Positions 41,972 to 50,743 of a DNA stretch of 64,000 bases are shown one piece after another. The notes below the pieces were generated by a model. The model was given only the letters and a program-made list of their open reading frames with translations. It was not told the origin of the DNA and ran no database searches. The stretch is taken from positions 186,001 to 250,000 of the forward strand of contig NZ_JAUHQA010000001.1 in the NCBI RefSeq assembly GCF_030418295.1, read 5' to 3'. A program made the position numbers and the translations under genes. Origin of the DNA: Demequina muriae (GTDB taxonomy: Bacteria > Actinomycetota > Actinomycetes > Actinomycetales > Demequinaceae). Every line of letters begins with the position of its first letter. Position 1 is the first letter of the stretch.

Positions 41972-43099
41972 TCACTCCGCGCGCGTGATCGGCAGCGAGG
42001 GCGCGGAGACGTCGATCACGTCCGCCTTCGACGCCTCGGGCGAGTCGAGCAGCACCTGCAGCACCTCGGCCTTCAGCGCGGACTGCTCCCCGCTCCCCCA
42101 CTCGATGCTGGGGCCGTCCCGCAGCACGAAGTGGATCGAATCCTCCGTCTCGGCCTCGACGCCTTCGACGCGGTCGCGCAGCGCGAGCGGCAGCTCGTCG
42201 ATGACACCCAGCACTCCATCAAGGATGCGCGTCTCTCCCGAGGTGATCGGAATCGTCACGACCGGCAGCTGCGCCGGCGGCTCCTTCGCGGAGTCGACGG
42301 GTTCGCCGCGGTCATCCACCAGCACGAACCCGCCGCCGTCACGCGGGATCGCGGCGACCGGCTCCGACGACTCGATCTCGACGCGCAGGCCAGCCGGCCA
42401 CACCCGCAGCACCGTGGCGTCGCGCACGCCGACCAGCGCCTCGATCGCGCTCTCGATTCCGCGGGTGTCGAGCATGGCGAGAGAGGTGCCGTCGTGCACG
42501 GCGATCACCTCGTCCACCTGTGCGGCATCGACGACGCTGCCGAAACCGGACGCCTCGACCTTCTGGGCGTCGAAGGCGAACAGCGGCGAGAGCAGCACCA
42601 GCCACACCGCGCCGAAGGCGCCGAGCGCGATGGCCGCCCGCTTGCCCCACCGGATCGCCAGCAATCGCGTGTGCGCAGTGCGACGCTCGCGCAGCCGCTC
42701 CTGCATGCGCGTCGTGACGGTGGACGCGGAACCGGCGGCCACCTTGGCCCATGGCGTCGGGACGGGTGAGGTGCCCGGGTCCGGCCGATGCGCGGCAAGG
42801 GTCGAGCTCGCGCGCGGGCTCGCGCGGCGCACGTCGGTGCGCGCCGTGGCTCGGGTGCTGGCCTTCGCGGCGCCTCCGGCGCGTGACCGCGACGTCTTGT
42901 CCGCCGCCTTCCCGGAGGTTCGGACGATGGAGCGACCGGCCTCGCGAGCACGCTCCGCGAAGGTGGCAGCGGCGCCGGGTGAGCGGCGAGCGGGCGCATC
43001 GGCTCCGGCCCGAGGCCGTCCCGTGTTCGCCGCGCGGGGCGATCCCTGCCGGGGAGGCGCGGGCCGCGCCGGCGCCTGAGGCCGACGCGGCTCAGCCAT
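41972..43099 (-). CDS. ftsQ: Cell division protein FtsQ
   Basis: Divisome membrane protein of 375 residues. A disordered, Arg/Ala/Pro-rich cytosolic N terminus of about 150 residues is unusually long for the family. It is followed by one membrane segment near residue 160 (ALGAFGAVWLVLLSP), the POTRA domain (VEASGFGSVVDAAQVDEV) and the FtsQ beta domain. Start overlaps the murC end by eight bases. A GGCCGATGCG motif lies in the disordered part. Confidence 0.92.
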   Translation of the reverse strand: MAEPRRPQAPARPAPPRQGSPRAANTGRPRAGADAPARRSPGAAATFAERAREAGRSIVRTSGKAADKTSRSRAGGAAKASTRATARTDVRRASPRASSTLAAHRPDPGTSPVPTPWAKVAAGSASTVTTRMQERLRERRTAHTRLLAIRWGKRAAIALGAFGAVWLVLLSPLFAFDAQKVEASGFGSVVDAAQVDEVIAVHDGTSLAMLDTRGIESAIEALVGVRDATVLRVWPAGLRVEIESSEPVAAIPRDGGGFVLVDDRGEPVDSAKEPPAQLPVVTIPITSGETRILDGVLGVIDELPLALRDRVEGVEAETEDSIHFVLRDGPSIEWGSGEQSALKAEVLQVLLDSPEASKADVIDVSAPSLPITRAE

Positions 43100-44486
43100 G
43101 ACCAGCCCGTCGCGAGGGGTCCTCCGCCGCACGCGTGCGCAACGCGTCGAGGATCCAGTCGGCCGCCAGGGTCACGGTGCCGGATCCGACCGTCATCACC
43201 TGCGAGCCCGGTCGCGCCAGTGAGGCGGCGACCGCGGCCGCGGCCTCGAGGTCCTCGACGACCTGCGCAGTCGAGCCCTCCGGCACCGCCATCCGATCGA
43301 GGATCGTGTCCGAGGTGACGCCCGGGATCGGGTCCTCGCGGTCCCCATGCACGCCCGCGATGACCACGTCCGCGTCCGCGATCGACAAAGCGGTGGCGAA
43401 GTTCTGCGCATGCAGCTGAGTGCGGGTGAAGAGCGCCGGCTGGAACAGCACCACGAGGTGACCGGCGCCGGCGGCGCGCGCGGCCGCCAGGACGGCCGCG
43501 ACCTCGGTCGGGTGATGCGCATAGTCGTCGACCACCCGCACCTCGCCCACCTCGCCGCGGAGCTGGTAGCGCCGGCCCGTGCCCGCGAAGGTGGCGAGCG
43601 CATCGGCCGCGCGCGCGGGGTCGGCGCCGACCGCGACCGCCGCCGCCCAGGCCGCCGCCGCGTTCAGGCGCTGGTGCTCCCCCGGGATCGGCACGTGCAA
43701 GGGATGGGCGTCGCCGTCGCGCACGACGGCATCGGCCGTCACGACCACGTCAGGGGCGGGAGTCTCGCCGATGCCGCGGCGTCCGTAGGTGACCACCTCG
43801 ACGCCGGCCTCCGCAGCGGCCCGCGCGACGCGCATGACCGTGGCGTCCTCGGCGCAGGCGATCAGCACGCGGCAGTCGCGGGCGAAGTCCATGAAGGCCT
43901 GCTCGAGCGCCTCGACGCTGCCGTAGTGGTCGAGGTGATCGGGCTCGATGTTGAGCAGGATCGCCACCTCGGGGTGGTACCGCAGGAACGAGCCATCGGA
44001 CTCGTCAGCCTCGACCACGGCGACGTCCGATGCGCCCGCGTACCCTCCCGCGACAGCGCCCTCGACACCGAAGACCCGGGCGCCCACCGCGAACGACGCA
44101 TCGATCCCCGCGCCATGCAGTGCGTGGGCGACCATCGCCGACGTGGTGGTCTTGCCGTGAGAGCCGGCGACCGCGATGAGCCGCGTGCCGGCGAGCGCCT
44201 GCGCAAGCGCCTCCGACCGGTGCAGCACGGGGATGCCGAGCTCGCGCGCTCGGGCGAGCTCGGGATTCGACTCTCGCACCGCGGTCGAGATCACCACCGC
44301 GTCGGCGCCGTCGACGGCGTGCGCGTCGTGTCCGACCCGCACGTCCATCCCGGCGTCGCGCAGGGCCATGAAATACGCACTCTCGCCGCGGTCGGAGCCC
44401 GACACGTCGATGCCACGCGCGGCGGTGAGGCGCGCGACCGCGGACATGCCCGAGCCGCCCACGCCGATGAAGTGGACGCGGGTCAC
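43092..44486 (-). CDS. murC: UDP-N-acetylmuramate--L-alanine ligase MurC
   Basis: Adds L-Ala to UDP-MurNAc, using ATP. 464 residues: N-terminal UDP-binding HFIGVGGSGMSAVARL, ATP-binding GSHGKTTTSAMVAHAL and the C-terminal ligase domain with VDDYAHHPTEV. GTG start overlaps the murG stop (GTGA). Confidence 0.98.
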   Translation of the reverse strand: MTRVHFIGVGGSGMSAVARLTAARGIDVSGSDRGESAYFMALRDAGMDVRVGHDAHAVDGADAVVISTAVRESNPELARARELGIPVLHRSEALAQALAGTRLIAVAGSHGKTTTSAMVAHALHGAGIDASFAVGARVFGVEGAVAGGYAGASDVAVVEADESDGSFLRYHPEVAILLNIEPDHLDHYGSVEALEQAFMDFARDCRVLIACAEDATVMRVARAAAEAGVEVVTYGRRGIGETPAPDVVVTADAVVRDGDAHPLHVPIPGEHQRLNAAAAWAAAVAVGADPARAADALATFAGTGRRYQLRGEVGEVRVVDDYAHHPTEVAAVLAAARAAGAGHLVVLFQPALFTRTQLHAQNFATALSIADADVVIAGVHGDREDPIPGVTSDTILDRMAVPEGSTAQVVEDLEAAAAVAASLARPGSQVMTVGSGTVTLAADWILDALRTRAAEDPSRRAGHG

Positions 44487-45598
44487 CGGAGCGCTCCCTC
44501 GATCATGTCGACCAGGCGTTCGGCGCCGTCGCGGATGCCGATGCCGCGCGCGGCGTCACGCATCGCCGTCGCGGCGCGATCGTCGAGGAGCATGTGCTCG
44601 GCCCGCTGCTCGAGCATCGCGGGAGTGAGCTCGGCGTCGGTGAGCATGATGGCGGCGCCCGCGTCGACGGCCGGGCGCGCGTTGTCGGCCTGCTCTCCGT
44701 TGCCGTGCGGCAGCGGGACGTACATCGCTGGCAGTCCGAGCGCGGTGAGCTCCGAGACCGTGGCGGCGCCGGCACGGCACACCACGGCGCCTGCCGCGGC
44801 GAGCACGGTGCCCATGTCGTGCGAGTACTCCTCGACGCGGTACAGAGGACGCTCCGCCGCGGTCAGGTCGCCGTAGACGCGCTGCGCCTCATCCGACTTG
44901 CCCGCCCCGGTCAGGTGCCACACGTGGACGCCGTGGCCGATCAGTCTCGGCACGGCTCCCACGGCGGCGGCGTTGAGGCTCGCCGCGCCGAGCGACCCGC
45001 CGGTGATCACGAGCACGGGCGCATCAGCAGGCCACCCCACCACCGCGCGGGCGGCCTCGCGGGCGTCGGCGGCGGCACGCGGGTCGGCCAGCAGCTCGGC
45101 GAGGTCGCGGATCTCAGACCTGAGCGGCAGGCCCGTGAGCTGCGCATGCCGCAGAGGCGTGTCGGGGAACGTCACCGCCACGCGATCCGTCATGCGGGAG
45201 CCCAGCTTGTTGGCCATGCCGGGCCGCGCGTTCGCCTCGTGGACGATGATCGGCACGCCTGCGCGACGCGCCGCGAGGTAGGCGGGCGTGGACACGTAGC
45301 CGCCGAATCCCACCACCGCATCGGCCTTCGACTCATCGATCGCGCGACGAGCCGCGCGGACCGCCGAGGCGAAACGGCCGGGAAAGCGCAGCAGGTCGCC
45401 GGACGGACGGCGAGGCATCGGCGCCTTCGGGACCTCGTGGAGGGTCAGTCCCGCCCGCGGCACGAGGTCCTGCTCGAGGCCCTCCGCGGTGCCGAGCGCC
45501 TCGACGCGGTGGCCGCGAGCGCGCAGCTCCTCGGCGGTCGCGAGCAGCGGATTGACGTGGCCGGCGGTGCCGCCGCCGGCAAGCAGTACGTTAGCCAC
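44483..45598 (-). CDS. murG: Undecaprenyldiphospho-muramoylpentapeptide N-acetylglucosaminyltransferase MurG
   Basis: Transfers GlcNAc to lipid I, giving lipid II. 371 residues with the acceptor-side GGGTAGHVNPLLATAEEL, HEANARPGMANKL and ITGGSLGAASLNA, and the donor-binding CRAGAATVSEL. Membrane-associated on the inner face. Its GTG overlaps the ftsW stop by eight bases. Confidence 0.97.
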   Translation of the reverse strand: MANVLLAGGGTAGHVNPLLATAEELRARGHRVEALGTAEGLEQDLVPRAGLTLHEVPKAPMPRRPSGDLLRFPGRFASAVRAARRAIDESKADAVVGFGGYVSTPAYLAARRAGVPIIVHEANARPGMANKLGSRMTDRVAVTFPDTPLRHAQLTGLPLRSEIRDLAELLADPRAAADAREAARAVVGWPADAPVLVITGGSLGAASLNAAAVGAVPRLIGHGVHVWHLTGAGKSDEAQRVYGDLTAAERPLYRVEEYSHDMGTVLAAAGAVVCRAGAATVSELTALGLPAMYVPLPHGNGEQADNARPAVDAGAAIMLTDAELTPAMLEQRAEHMLLDDRAATAMRDAARGIGIRDGAERLVDMIEGALR

Positions 45599-46805
45599 GG
45601 CGCCCCCTGGCGATCACGGCGATGGACTTCTTGACGACGGAGGGGCGGGCGGCGAACGCCTCGGGAGCGCCGGGCTCTCGGCGCGCGAACGCCATGAGCA
45701 CGCCGATCGCGGCGAGGGAGACGATCAGCGAGGACCCGCCCGAGGACACCAGCGGGAGCGGCACGCCGGTGATGGGAGCGAGGCCGATCACGACCGCGAT
45801 GTTGATGCAGGCCTGCCCGACGATCCACGCGCCGATGCCGGCGGCGGCGATCTGAACGAACGGGTCCTTGTGCCGGCGGATCAGTCGGTTCACCGCGACA
45901 GCGATCATGCCGAAGGCGACCAGCATCAGCAGCGTGCCGACGAGGCCGTACTCCTCGCCGATGATCGCGAAGATGAAGTCCGAGTCCGCGACCGGAAGGT
46001 AGCCCCACTTCTCGCGACTCATGCCCGGCCCGAGCCCCCACAGTCCACCAGAGGCCAGCGCCCACTTGCTGTGCAGCGCCTGCAGGCCGATGCCCGAGGG
46101 GTCGGCGGTCTCGGGGTTCAGCCACGCATCGATCCGCCCGCCGCGCGTCACACCCTGCTGCAGCATGATCAGGCCGGCGAGGACGGCGGCGGCGGCTCCG
46201 AGCGCGAAGAACCGCAGCGGAAGTCCCGCCACCCAATAGGCGCCCGCTGCCACGAGCCCGATCACCATCGCCGTGCCCATGTCATTGCCGAGCATCACGA
46301 GGCCGAGCACTGCGGCGGCCATGATGCCGCCCGGAACGAGAATGCGATACAGCGACGTCAGCTCGCGCCGGAAGGTCGACAGCACCACGCCCAGAGACAG
46401 CGCGAGCCCCAGCTTCGCGACCTCGGACGGTTGGAACGTCACCGGGCCCACCCGGATCCAGTTGCGGTTGCCGCCTGACGCGATGCCGCTGGTGGCGACG
46501 AGCACCAACAGGCCCATCGACGCGTACAGGATCCACGGCGCCGCGCGCTTCCAGAAGGTGACCGGCATGCGCGAGCCCACCACGAGCGCAGCGGTGCCGA
46601 TGAAGAGTGCGACGGCCTGGATCATGAAGAGCGTGAACGGGTTGCCGTCGGGGCGCTGAAGCGAGATGTTGGCGGTGCTCGACAGCACCACCGCGAGGCC
46701 GACCACCACGAGCATCGCGCTCGCGACCGCCAGCAGGTAGTAGGTGGCGACAGGCGAGCCCGAGGGAGCGGTTCGCTCGGTGCGCCGCGACGCTGTGGTC
46801 GTCAT
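45591..46805 (-). CDS. ftsW: SEDS-family septal peptidoglycan polymerase FtsW
   Basis: Multi-pass membrane protein of 404 residues with about ten membrane segments. The SEDS signatures are NWIRVGPVTFQPSEVAKL, DFIFAIIGEEYGLVG and GVPLPLVSSGGSSLIVSLA. It polymerises lipid II at the septum with its partner PBP, FtsI, encoded in the same cluster. Cytosolic C terminus is short and basic. Confidence 0.97.
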   Translation of the reverse strand: MTTTASRRTERTAPSGSPVATYYLLAVASAMLVVVGLAVVLSSTANISLQRPDGNPFTLFMIQAVALFIGTAALVVGSRMPVTFWKRAAPWILYASMGLLVLVATSGIASGGNRNWIRVGPVTFQPSEVAKLGLALSLGVVLSTFRRELTSLYRILVPGGIMAAAVLGLVMLGNDMGTAMVIGLVAAGAYWVAGLPLRFFALGAAAAVLAGLIMLQQGVTRGGRIDAWLNPETADPSGIGLQALHSKWALASGGLWGLGPGMSREKWGYLPVADSDFIFAIIGEEYGLVGTLLMLVAFGMIAVAVNRLIRRHKDPFVQIAAAGIGAWIVGQACINIAVVIGLAPITGVPLPLVSSGGSSLIVSLAAIGVLMAFARREPGAPEAFAARPSVVKKSIAVIARGRRG

Positions 46806-46814
46806 GACGCCTCC

Positions 46815-48245
46815 TTAAGCGCTCGCCTTCACCGCTTCCGCGAAGGCCTCTCCCCTGTCCGCGTAGCTGCGGAACTGATCGAACGAGGCGCAAGCGGGTG
46901 ACAGGAGCACCGTGTCGCCCTGCTGGGCGAGCGCACGGGCCTCGCGCACCGCCTGCTGCATCACAGTGTCGCCCGGCGCGATGCGCGTCACGGGGATATC
47001 GGCCGCGTGTCCCGCCAGCGCCGATGCGAGGGGCTCGGGATCCGTGCCGATCAGCACCACCGCGCGGAGCCGGTCGCGCAGCGCGGCGACGAGTCCATCG
47101 AACTCCTGACCCTTGGCCTGCCCGCCCGCGATCCACACCACCGAACCCGGTGCGCGGCCGCCGAAGGCCGCGAGGGCGGCGTGCGCGTTCGTGGCCTTGG
47201 AATCGTCCACGTAGTGCACCCCGTCGACCGTGGCGACATGGGCGGTGCGGTGCGCGTCGAGCGAGAAAACTCGCAGGCCTCGCGCCACCGCTTCGGGAGA
47301 GACGCCGACGGCGCGAGCGAGGGCGGCGGCGGCGAGGGCGTTGAAGACCAGATACGGGGGAACATCGCCGGCGACGAGGTGGGCGAGGTCCTCGACGTGG
47401 CCGAGTTCGATGGCCTCCGTGTGGCGACCGGCGTGGAAGGCGCGGTCGACGAGGACGCCGTCGACCACCCCGAGCTGAGAGACCGCCGGCGAGCCGCGGG
47501 TGATGCCGATGGCGCGCGCTCCCTCGACCACCTCGGCGTCCGCGACCATCGACTCGACCAGCGGGTCGTGGGCTCCGTACACGCACGCGACCTGCACGTT
47601 TCTGTAGACGCGGGCCTTGTCGGCGCGATACTCCTCGACGGAGCCGTGCCAGTCCAGGTGGTCCTCGTCCGCGTTCAGGCACACGGCGGCGTGCGGTGAC
47701 AGCGTGGAGGTGAAGTGCAGCTGCAGGCTCGCGATCTCCACCGCAACCAGGCCGCGTTCCTCCTGGGCCGCCGCGATCACGGGGACGCCCATGTTGCCGC
47801 ACACGGCCACGTCGATTCCGCCCGCCGCCGCGATCGCGCCCACCATCTGGGTGGTCGTGGTCTTGCCGTTGGTGCCCGTGACGAGCACCCACGGGATGCC
47901 CTCGCGGCGCACGCGCCACGCGAACTCCATCTCCGACCAGATCTCGACGCCCGCGTCCTGCACCGCGCGCACCTCGCGGGTGTGGGGCGCGAAGCCCGGC
48001 GAGGACATGCAGACGTCCACCGCACTCAAGGGGACCGCATCGATGTCGGCATGGTCCGCATCGGCCGCACCGGGGTCGACCGTGATGGCGCGCGCGCCGA
48101 GGGCACGGCACGCGTCGAGAGCGGAGCGCCCCGCCACGCCGAGACCCAGGATCAGGACGGTGAGGCCCGCGATCGGCGACGACGCGTCGACGTCAGGTGG
48201 TGCCGTGGAATCAGGACCTGCGGTGGCGTCCGGCACGCTGGCCAC
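46815..48245 (-). CDS. murD: UDP-N-acetylmuramoylalanine--D-glutamate ligase MurD
   Basis: Adds D-Glu in lipid II precursor synthesis. 476 residues from GTG. ILGLGVAGRSALDACRAL, TGTNGKTTTTQMVG at about residue 125, NADEDHLDWHG and FDQFRSYADRGEAF are diagnostic. Starts three bases after the mraY stop and is followed nine bases later by ftsW. Confidence 0.97.
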   Translation of the reverse strand: MASVPDATAGPDSTAPPDVDASSPIAGLTVLILGLGVAGRSALDACRALGARAITVDPGAADADHADIDAVPLSAVDVCMSSPGFAPHTREVRAVQDAGVEIWSEMEFAWRVRREGIPWVLVTGTNGKTTTTQMVGAIAAAGGIDVAVCGNMGVPVIAAAQEERGLVAVEIASLQLHFTSTLSPHAAVCLNADEDHLDWHGSVEEYRADKARVYRNVQVACVYGAHDPLVESMVADAEVVEGARAIGITRGSPAVSQLGVVDGVLVDRAFHAGRHTEAIELGHVEDLAHLVAGDVPPYLVFNALAAAALARAVGVSPEAVARGLRVFSLDAHRTAHVATVDGVHYVDDSKATNAHAALAAFGGRAPGSVVWIAGGQAKGQEFDGLVAALRDRLRAVVLIGTDPEPLASALAGHAADIPVTRIAPGDTVMQQAVREARALAQQGDTVLLSPACASFDQFRSYADRGEAFAEAVKASA

Positions 48246-48248
48246 GAC

Positions 48249-49346
48249 TCACTCCCCCGCAGGCAGCGCGGCGATCCACTCGGTGTAGAACAGCCCCACG
48301 CCGGCGGCCGCGGCGAGTCCCGCGAGGATCCAGAACCGGATCACGATCGTCACCTCTCCCCACCCGAGGAGTTCGAAGTGGTGATGCAGAGGGGCCATCT
48401 TGAACACGCGTTTGCCCCCGGAGATCTTGAACCAGCCGATCTGGATCACCGAGCTCGAGACGATGATCACGAACAGCCCGCCGATGATCACGCCCAGCAG
48501 TTCCGTGCGCGTCACGATCGTGACGCCCGCGATCGCGCCGCCGAGCGCCAGCGACCCGGTGTCGCCCATGAAGATCTTCGCGGGGCTCGCGTTCCACCAC
48601 AGGAACCCGAAGCTCGCGCCGGCGATGGCGGCGCACAGGATCGCGATGTCGCGCGGGTCCCGCACCTCGTAGCAGAGGCTCTCGGATGAGGTGAAGCCGC
48701 ACCACTGGTTGTACTGCCAGATGCCGATCACGGTGTACGCGCCGAAGAAGATCAGCGCCGCTCCCGTCGCCAGCCCGTCGGCGCCGTCGGTCAGGTTGAC
48801 GGCATTGGACCACGCGGTGATGAGGAAGTTCGCCCACACGATGAACAGGATGATGCCGATCGCGGGACCCCAGTAGGCGAGGTCGATCGCGGTGTCTCGC
48901 AGGAACGAGATCGACGTCGAGGCCGGAGAATCGCTGTACTGATTGGGGAACTGCAGCGCGAGCACGGCGAAGCCGATGCCCACCACAGCCTGACCGAGGA
49001 TCTTGTAGCGCGCCCGGAGGCCCAGCGAGCGCTCCTGGCGAATCTTGATGTAGTCGTCGAGGAAGCCCACGAAGCCGAGACCGACGATCAGCAGCACCAC
49101 CAGCATCGACGAGGCATACGGCGTGCGCCCCGTGGCGAGGTTCGCGCCCAGCCATCCGAGCACGGTCGCGAGGATGATGACCACGCCCCCCATAGTGGGC
49201 GTGCCGCGCTTCACGAGGTGCGTCGCGGGCCCGTCGTGCCGGATGAACTGCCCGTACTGGTGGCGGGTGAGGAAGCGGATGAACAGCGGCGTGCCGAGCA
49301 GCGCGATGAACAGCGAGATGCCTCCCGCAAGGACCACCGCTCTCAT
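48249..49346 (-). CDS. mraY: Phospho-N-acetylmuramoyl-pentapeptide-transferase MraY
   Basis: Makes lipid I by moving phospho-MurNAc-pentapeptide to undecaprenyl phosphate. 365 residues, about ten membrane segments. The catalytic-site sequences KRGTPTMGGVVI, NLTDGADGLATG and MAPLHHHFELLGW are intact. The ATG overlaps the murF stop (ATGA). Confidence 0.98.
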   Translation of the reverse strand: MRAVVLAGGISLFIALLGTPLFIRFLTRHQYGQFIRHDGPATHLVKRGTPTMGGVVIILATVLGWLGANLATGRTPYASSMLVVLLIVGLGFVGFLDDYIKIRQERSLGLRARYKILGQAVVGIGFAVLALQFPNQYSDSPASTSISFLRDTAIDLAYWGPAIGIILFIVWANFLITAWSNAVNLTDGADGLATGAALIFFGAYTVIGIWQYNQWCGFTSSESLCYEVRDPRDIAILCAAIAGASFGFLWWNASPAKIFMGDTGSLALGGAIAGVTIVTRTELLGVIIGGLFVIIVSSSVIQIGWFKISGGKRVFKMAPLHHHFELLGWGEVTIVIRFWILAGLAAAAGVGLFYTEWIAALPAGE

Positions 49347-50743
49347 TCGTGCACTCCCAGCAGATCGTCGGCAAGCTTCCACAGCCCGGAACCGTGAGAC
49401 GCCTTGATGAGCACGGTGTCGCCGGGCATGACGCGCCCGTCGAGGAAAGCGCGGGCCTCGTCAATGGTAGCGACGTACGCGGCCTCGTCGCCCCAGGAGC
49501 CCTCACGGACGGCCGATGCGTGGGCGGGCTTGGCGCCCTCGCCCACCACGAGCAGGTGGTCGATGCGGAGCCGCACCGCGTCCAGGCCGATCTCTTCGTG
49601 GCCAGCCCGCGACGCATCGCCCATCTCCCGCATCTCGCCGATGACGGCGAAGGATCGGCCCGTGGTCGCGACCTCCTTGAGCGCGCGCAGCGCGGCGCGC
49701 ATCGACTCCGGGGAGGCGTTGTAGCTGTCGTCGAGGATCCACACGCCGTCGTCTCGCTCGGTCAGCGCCATGCGATGGGCGCTCAGCGGGACGGCGTCGC
49801 CCACGCGCGCCGCGGCGTCGCCGAGCGGGAGCCCGCATGCCACTGCCGTCGCCACGGCTGCCAGCGCGTTGGTGACGTGGTGCTCACCGACGAGACGCAG
49901 CGACACGCTCGCCTCGGTCTCGGCTTCCGCTCCGGGGCTCGAGACGGTGAACGATGCTCGACCCCGCTCGAGCGTGATCTGCGTGGCGGTGATGTCCGCT
50001 CCCGCCGTGGTGCCGAAGGTCCGGATCCGTCTGCCGTCGGCGCTCAACGAGGGCCGCGCGGTCATCGCTGCGACACGGTCGTCGTCGGCATTGAGCAGCG
50101 CGATGCCGCCCGGAAGCAGTCCGTCGAGCAGCGTGGCCTTCTCCGCGGCGAGTCCCTCAGGCGAGCCGTAGCCGCCCAGGTGAGCCGTGCCCACCGTCAG
50201 CACCACCGCGACGTCCAGCGGTGCGATGCGGGTCAGGTAGGCGAGGTCGCCGGGAGCCGACGCGCCCATCTCGAGCACGAGGTGACGCGTGCCCGCATCG
50301 GCCCTGAGCACGGTGAGCGGGAGCCCGATCTCGTTGTTGAAGCTGCCCACGGGCGCGACTACCTCGTCGAGCACTTGAGCCAGCAGGTCCTTGGTGGTGG
50401 TCTTGCCGTTCGAGCCGGTGATGCCGACGACGGTGAGGTCGCCCTCGGTGCGCAGCAGCGCCAGATACGCCTGGGCGAGACGACCGAGCGCGTCCGTGAC
50501 GTCGTCGACCAGCACGTGCGGCCCCGCGACGGGCTGCGACACCAGGGCCAGCGTCGCCCCCGCCTCGAAGGCGCGGGGCGCGTACTCGTGACCGTCGACG
50601 CGTTCGCCGACGAACGCGACGTACAAGGCCCCTGGAACGACGTCGCGCGAGTCCTTCTGCACCGACGTGACCACTGCGTCGACGTCGGCCGCGAGCTCGC
50701 CGCCGACGGCGTTGGCGATCCACTGAGCGGTGAGGGCCCTCAT
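49343..50743 (-). CDS. murF: UDP-MurNAc-tripeptide--D-alanyl-D-alanine ligase MurF
   Basis: Attaches D-Ala-D-Ala to complete the pentapeptide precursor. 466 residues: N-terminal domain with VTSVQKDSRDVVPGALYVA, ATP-binding GSNGKTTTKDLLAQVL, EMGASAPGDLAYL and DDSYNASPESMRAAL. Overlaps murE (ATGA) and mraY. Confidence 0.97.
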   Translation of the reverse strand: MRALTAQWIANAVGGELAADVDAVVTSVQKDSRDVVPGALYVAFVGERVDGHEYAPRAFEAGATLALVSQPVAGPHVLVDDVTDALGRLAQAYLALLRTEGDLTVVGITGSNGKTTTKDLLAQVLDEVVAPVGSFNNEIGLPLTVLRADAGTRHLVLEMGASAPGDLAYLTRIAPLDVAVVLTVGTAHLGGYGSPEGLAAEKATLLDGLLPGGIALLNADDDRVAAMTARPSLSADGRRIRTFGTTAGADITATQITLERGRASFTVSSPGAEAETEASVSLRLVGEHHVTNALAAVATAVACGLPLGDAAARVGDAVPLSAHRMALTERDDGVWILDDSYNASPESMRAALRALKEVATTGRSFAVIGEMREMGDASRAGHEEIGLDAVRLRIDHLLVVGEGAKPAHASAVREGSWGDEAAYVATIDEARAFLDGRVMPGDTVLIKASHGSGLWKLADDLLGVHE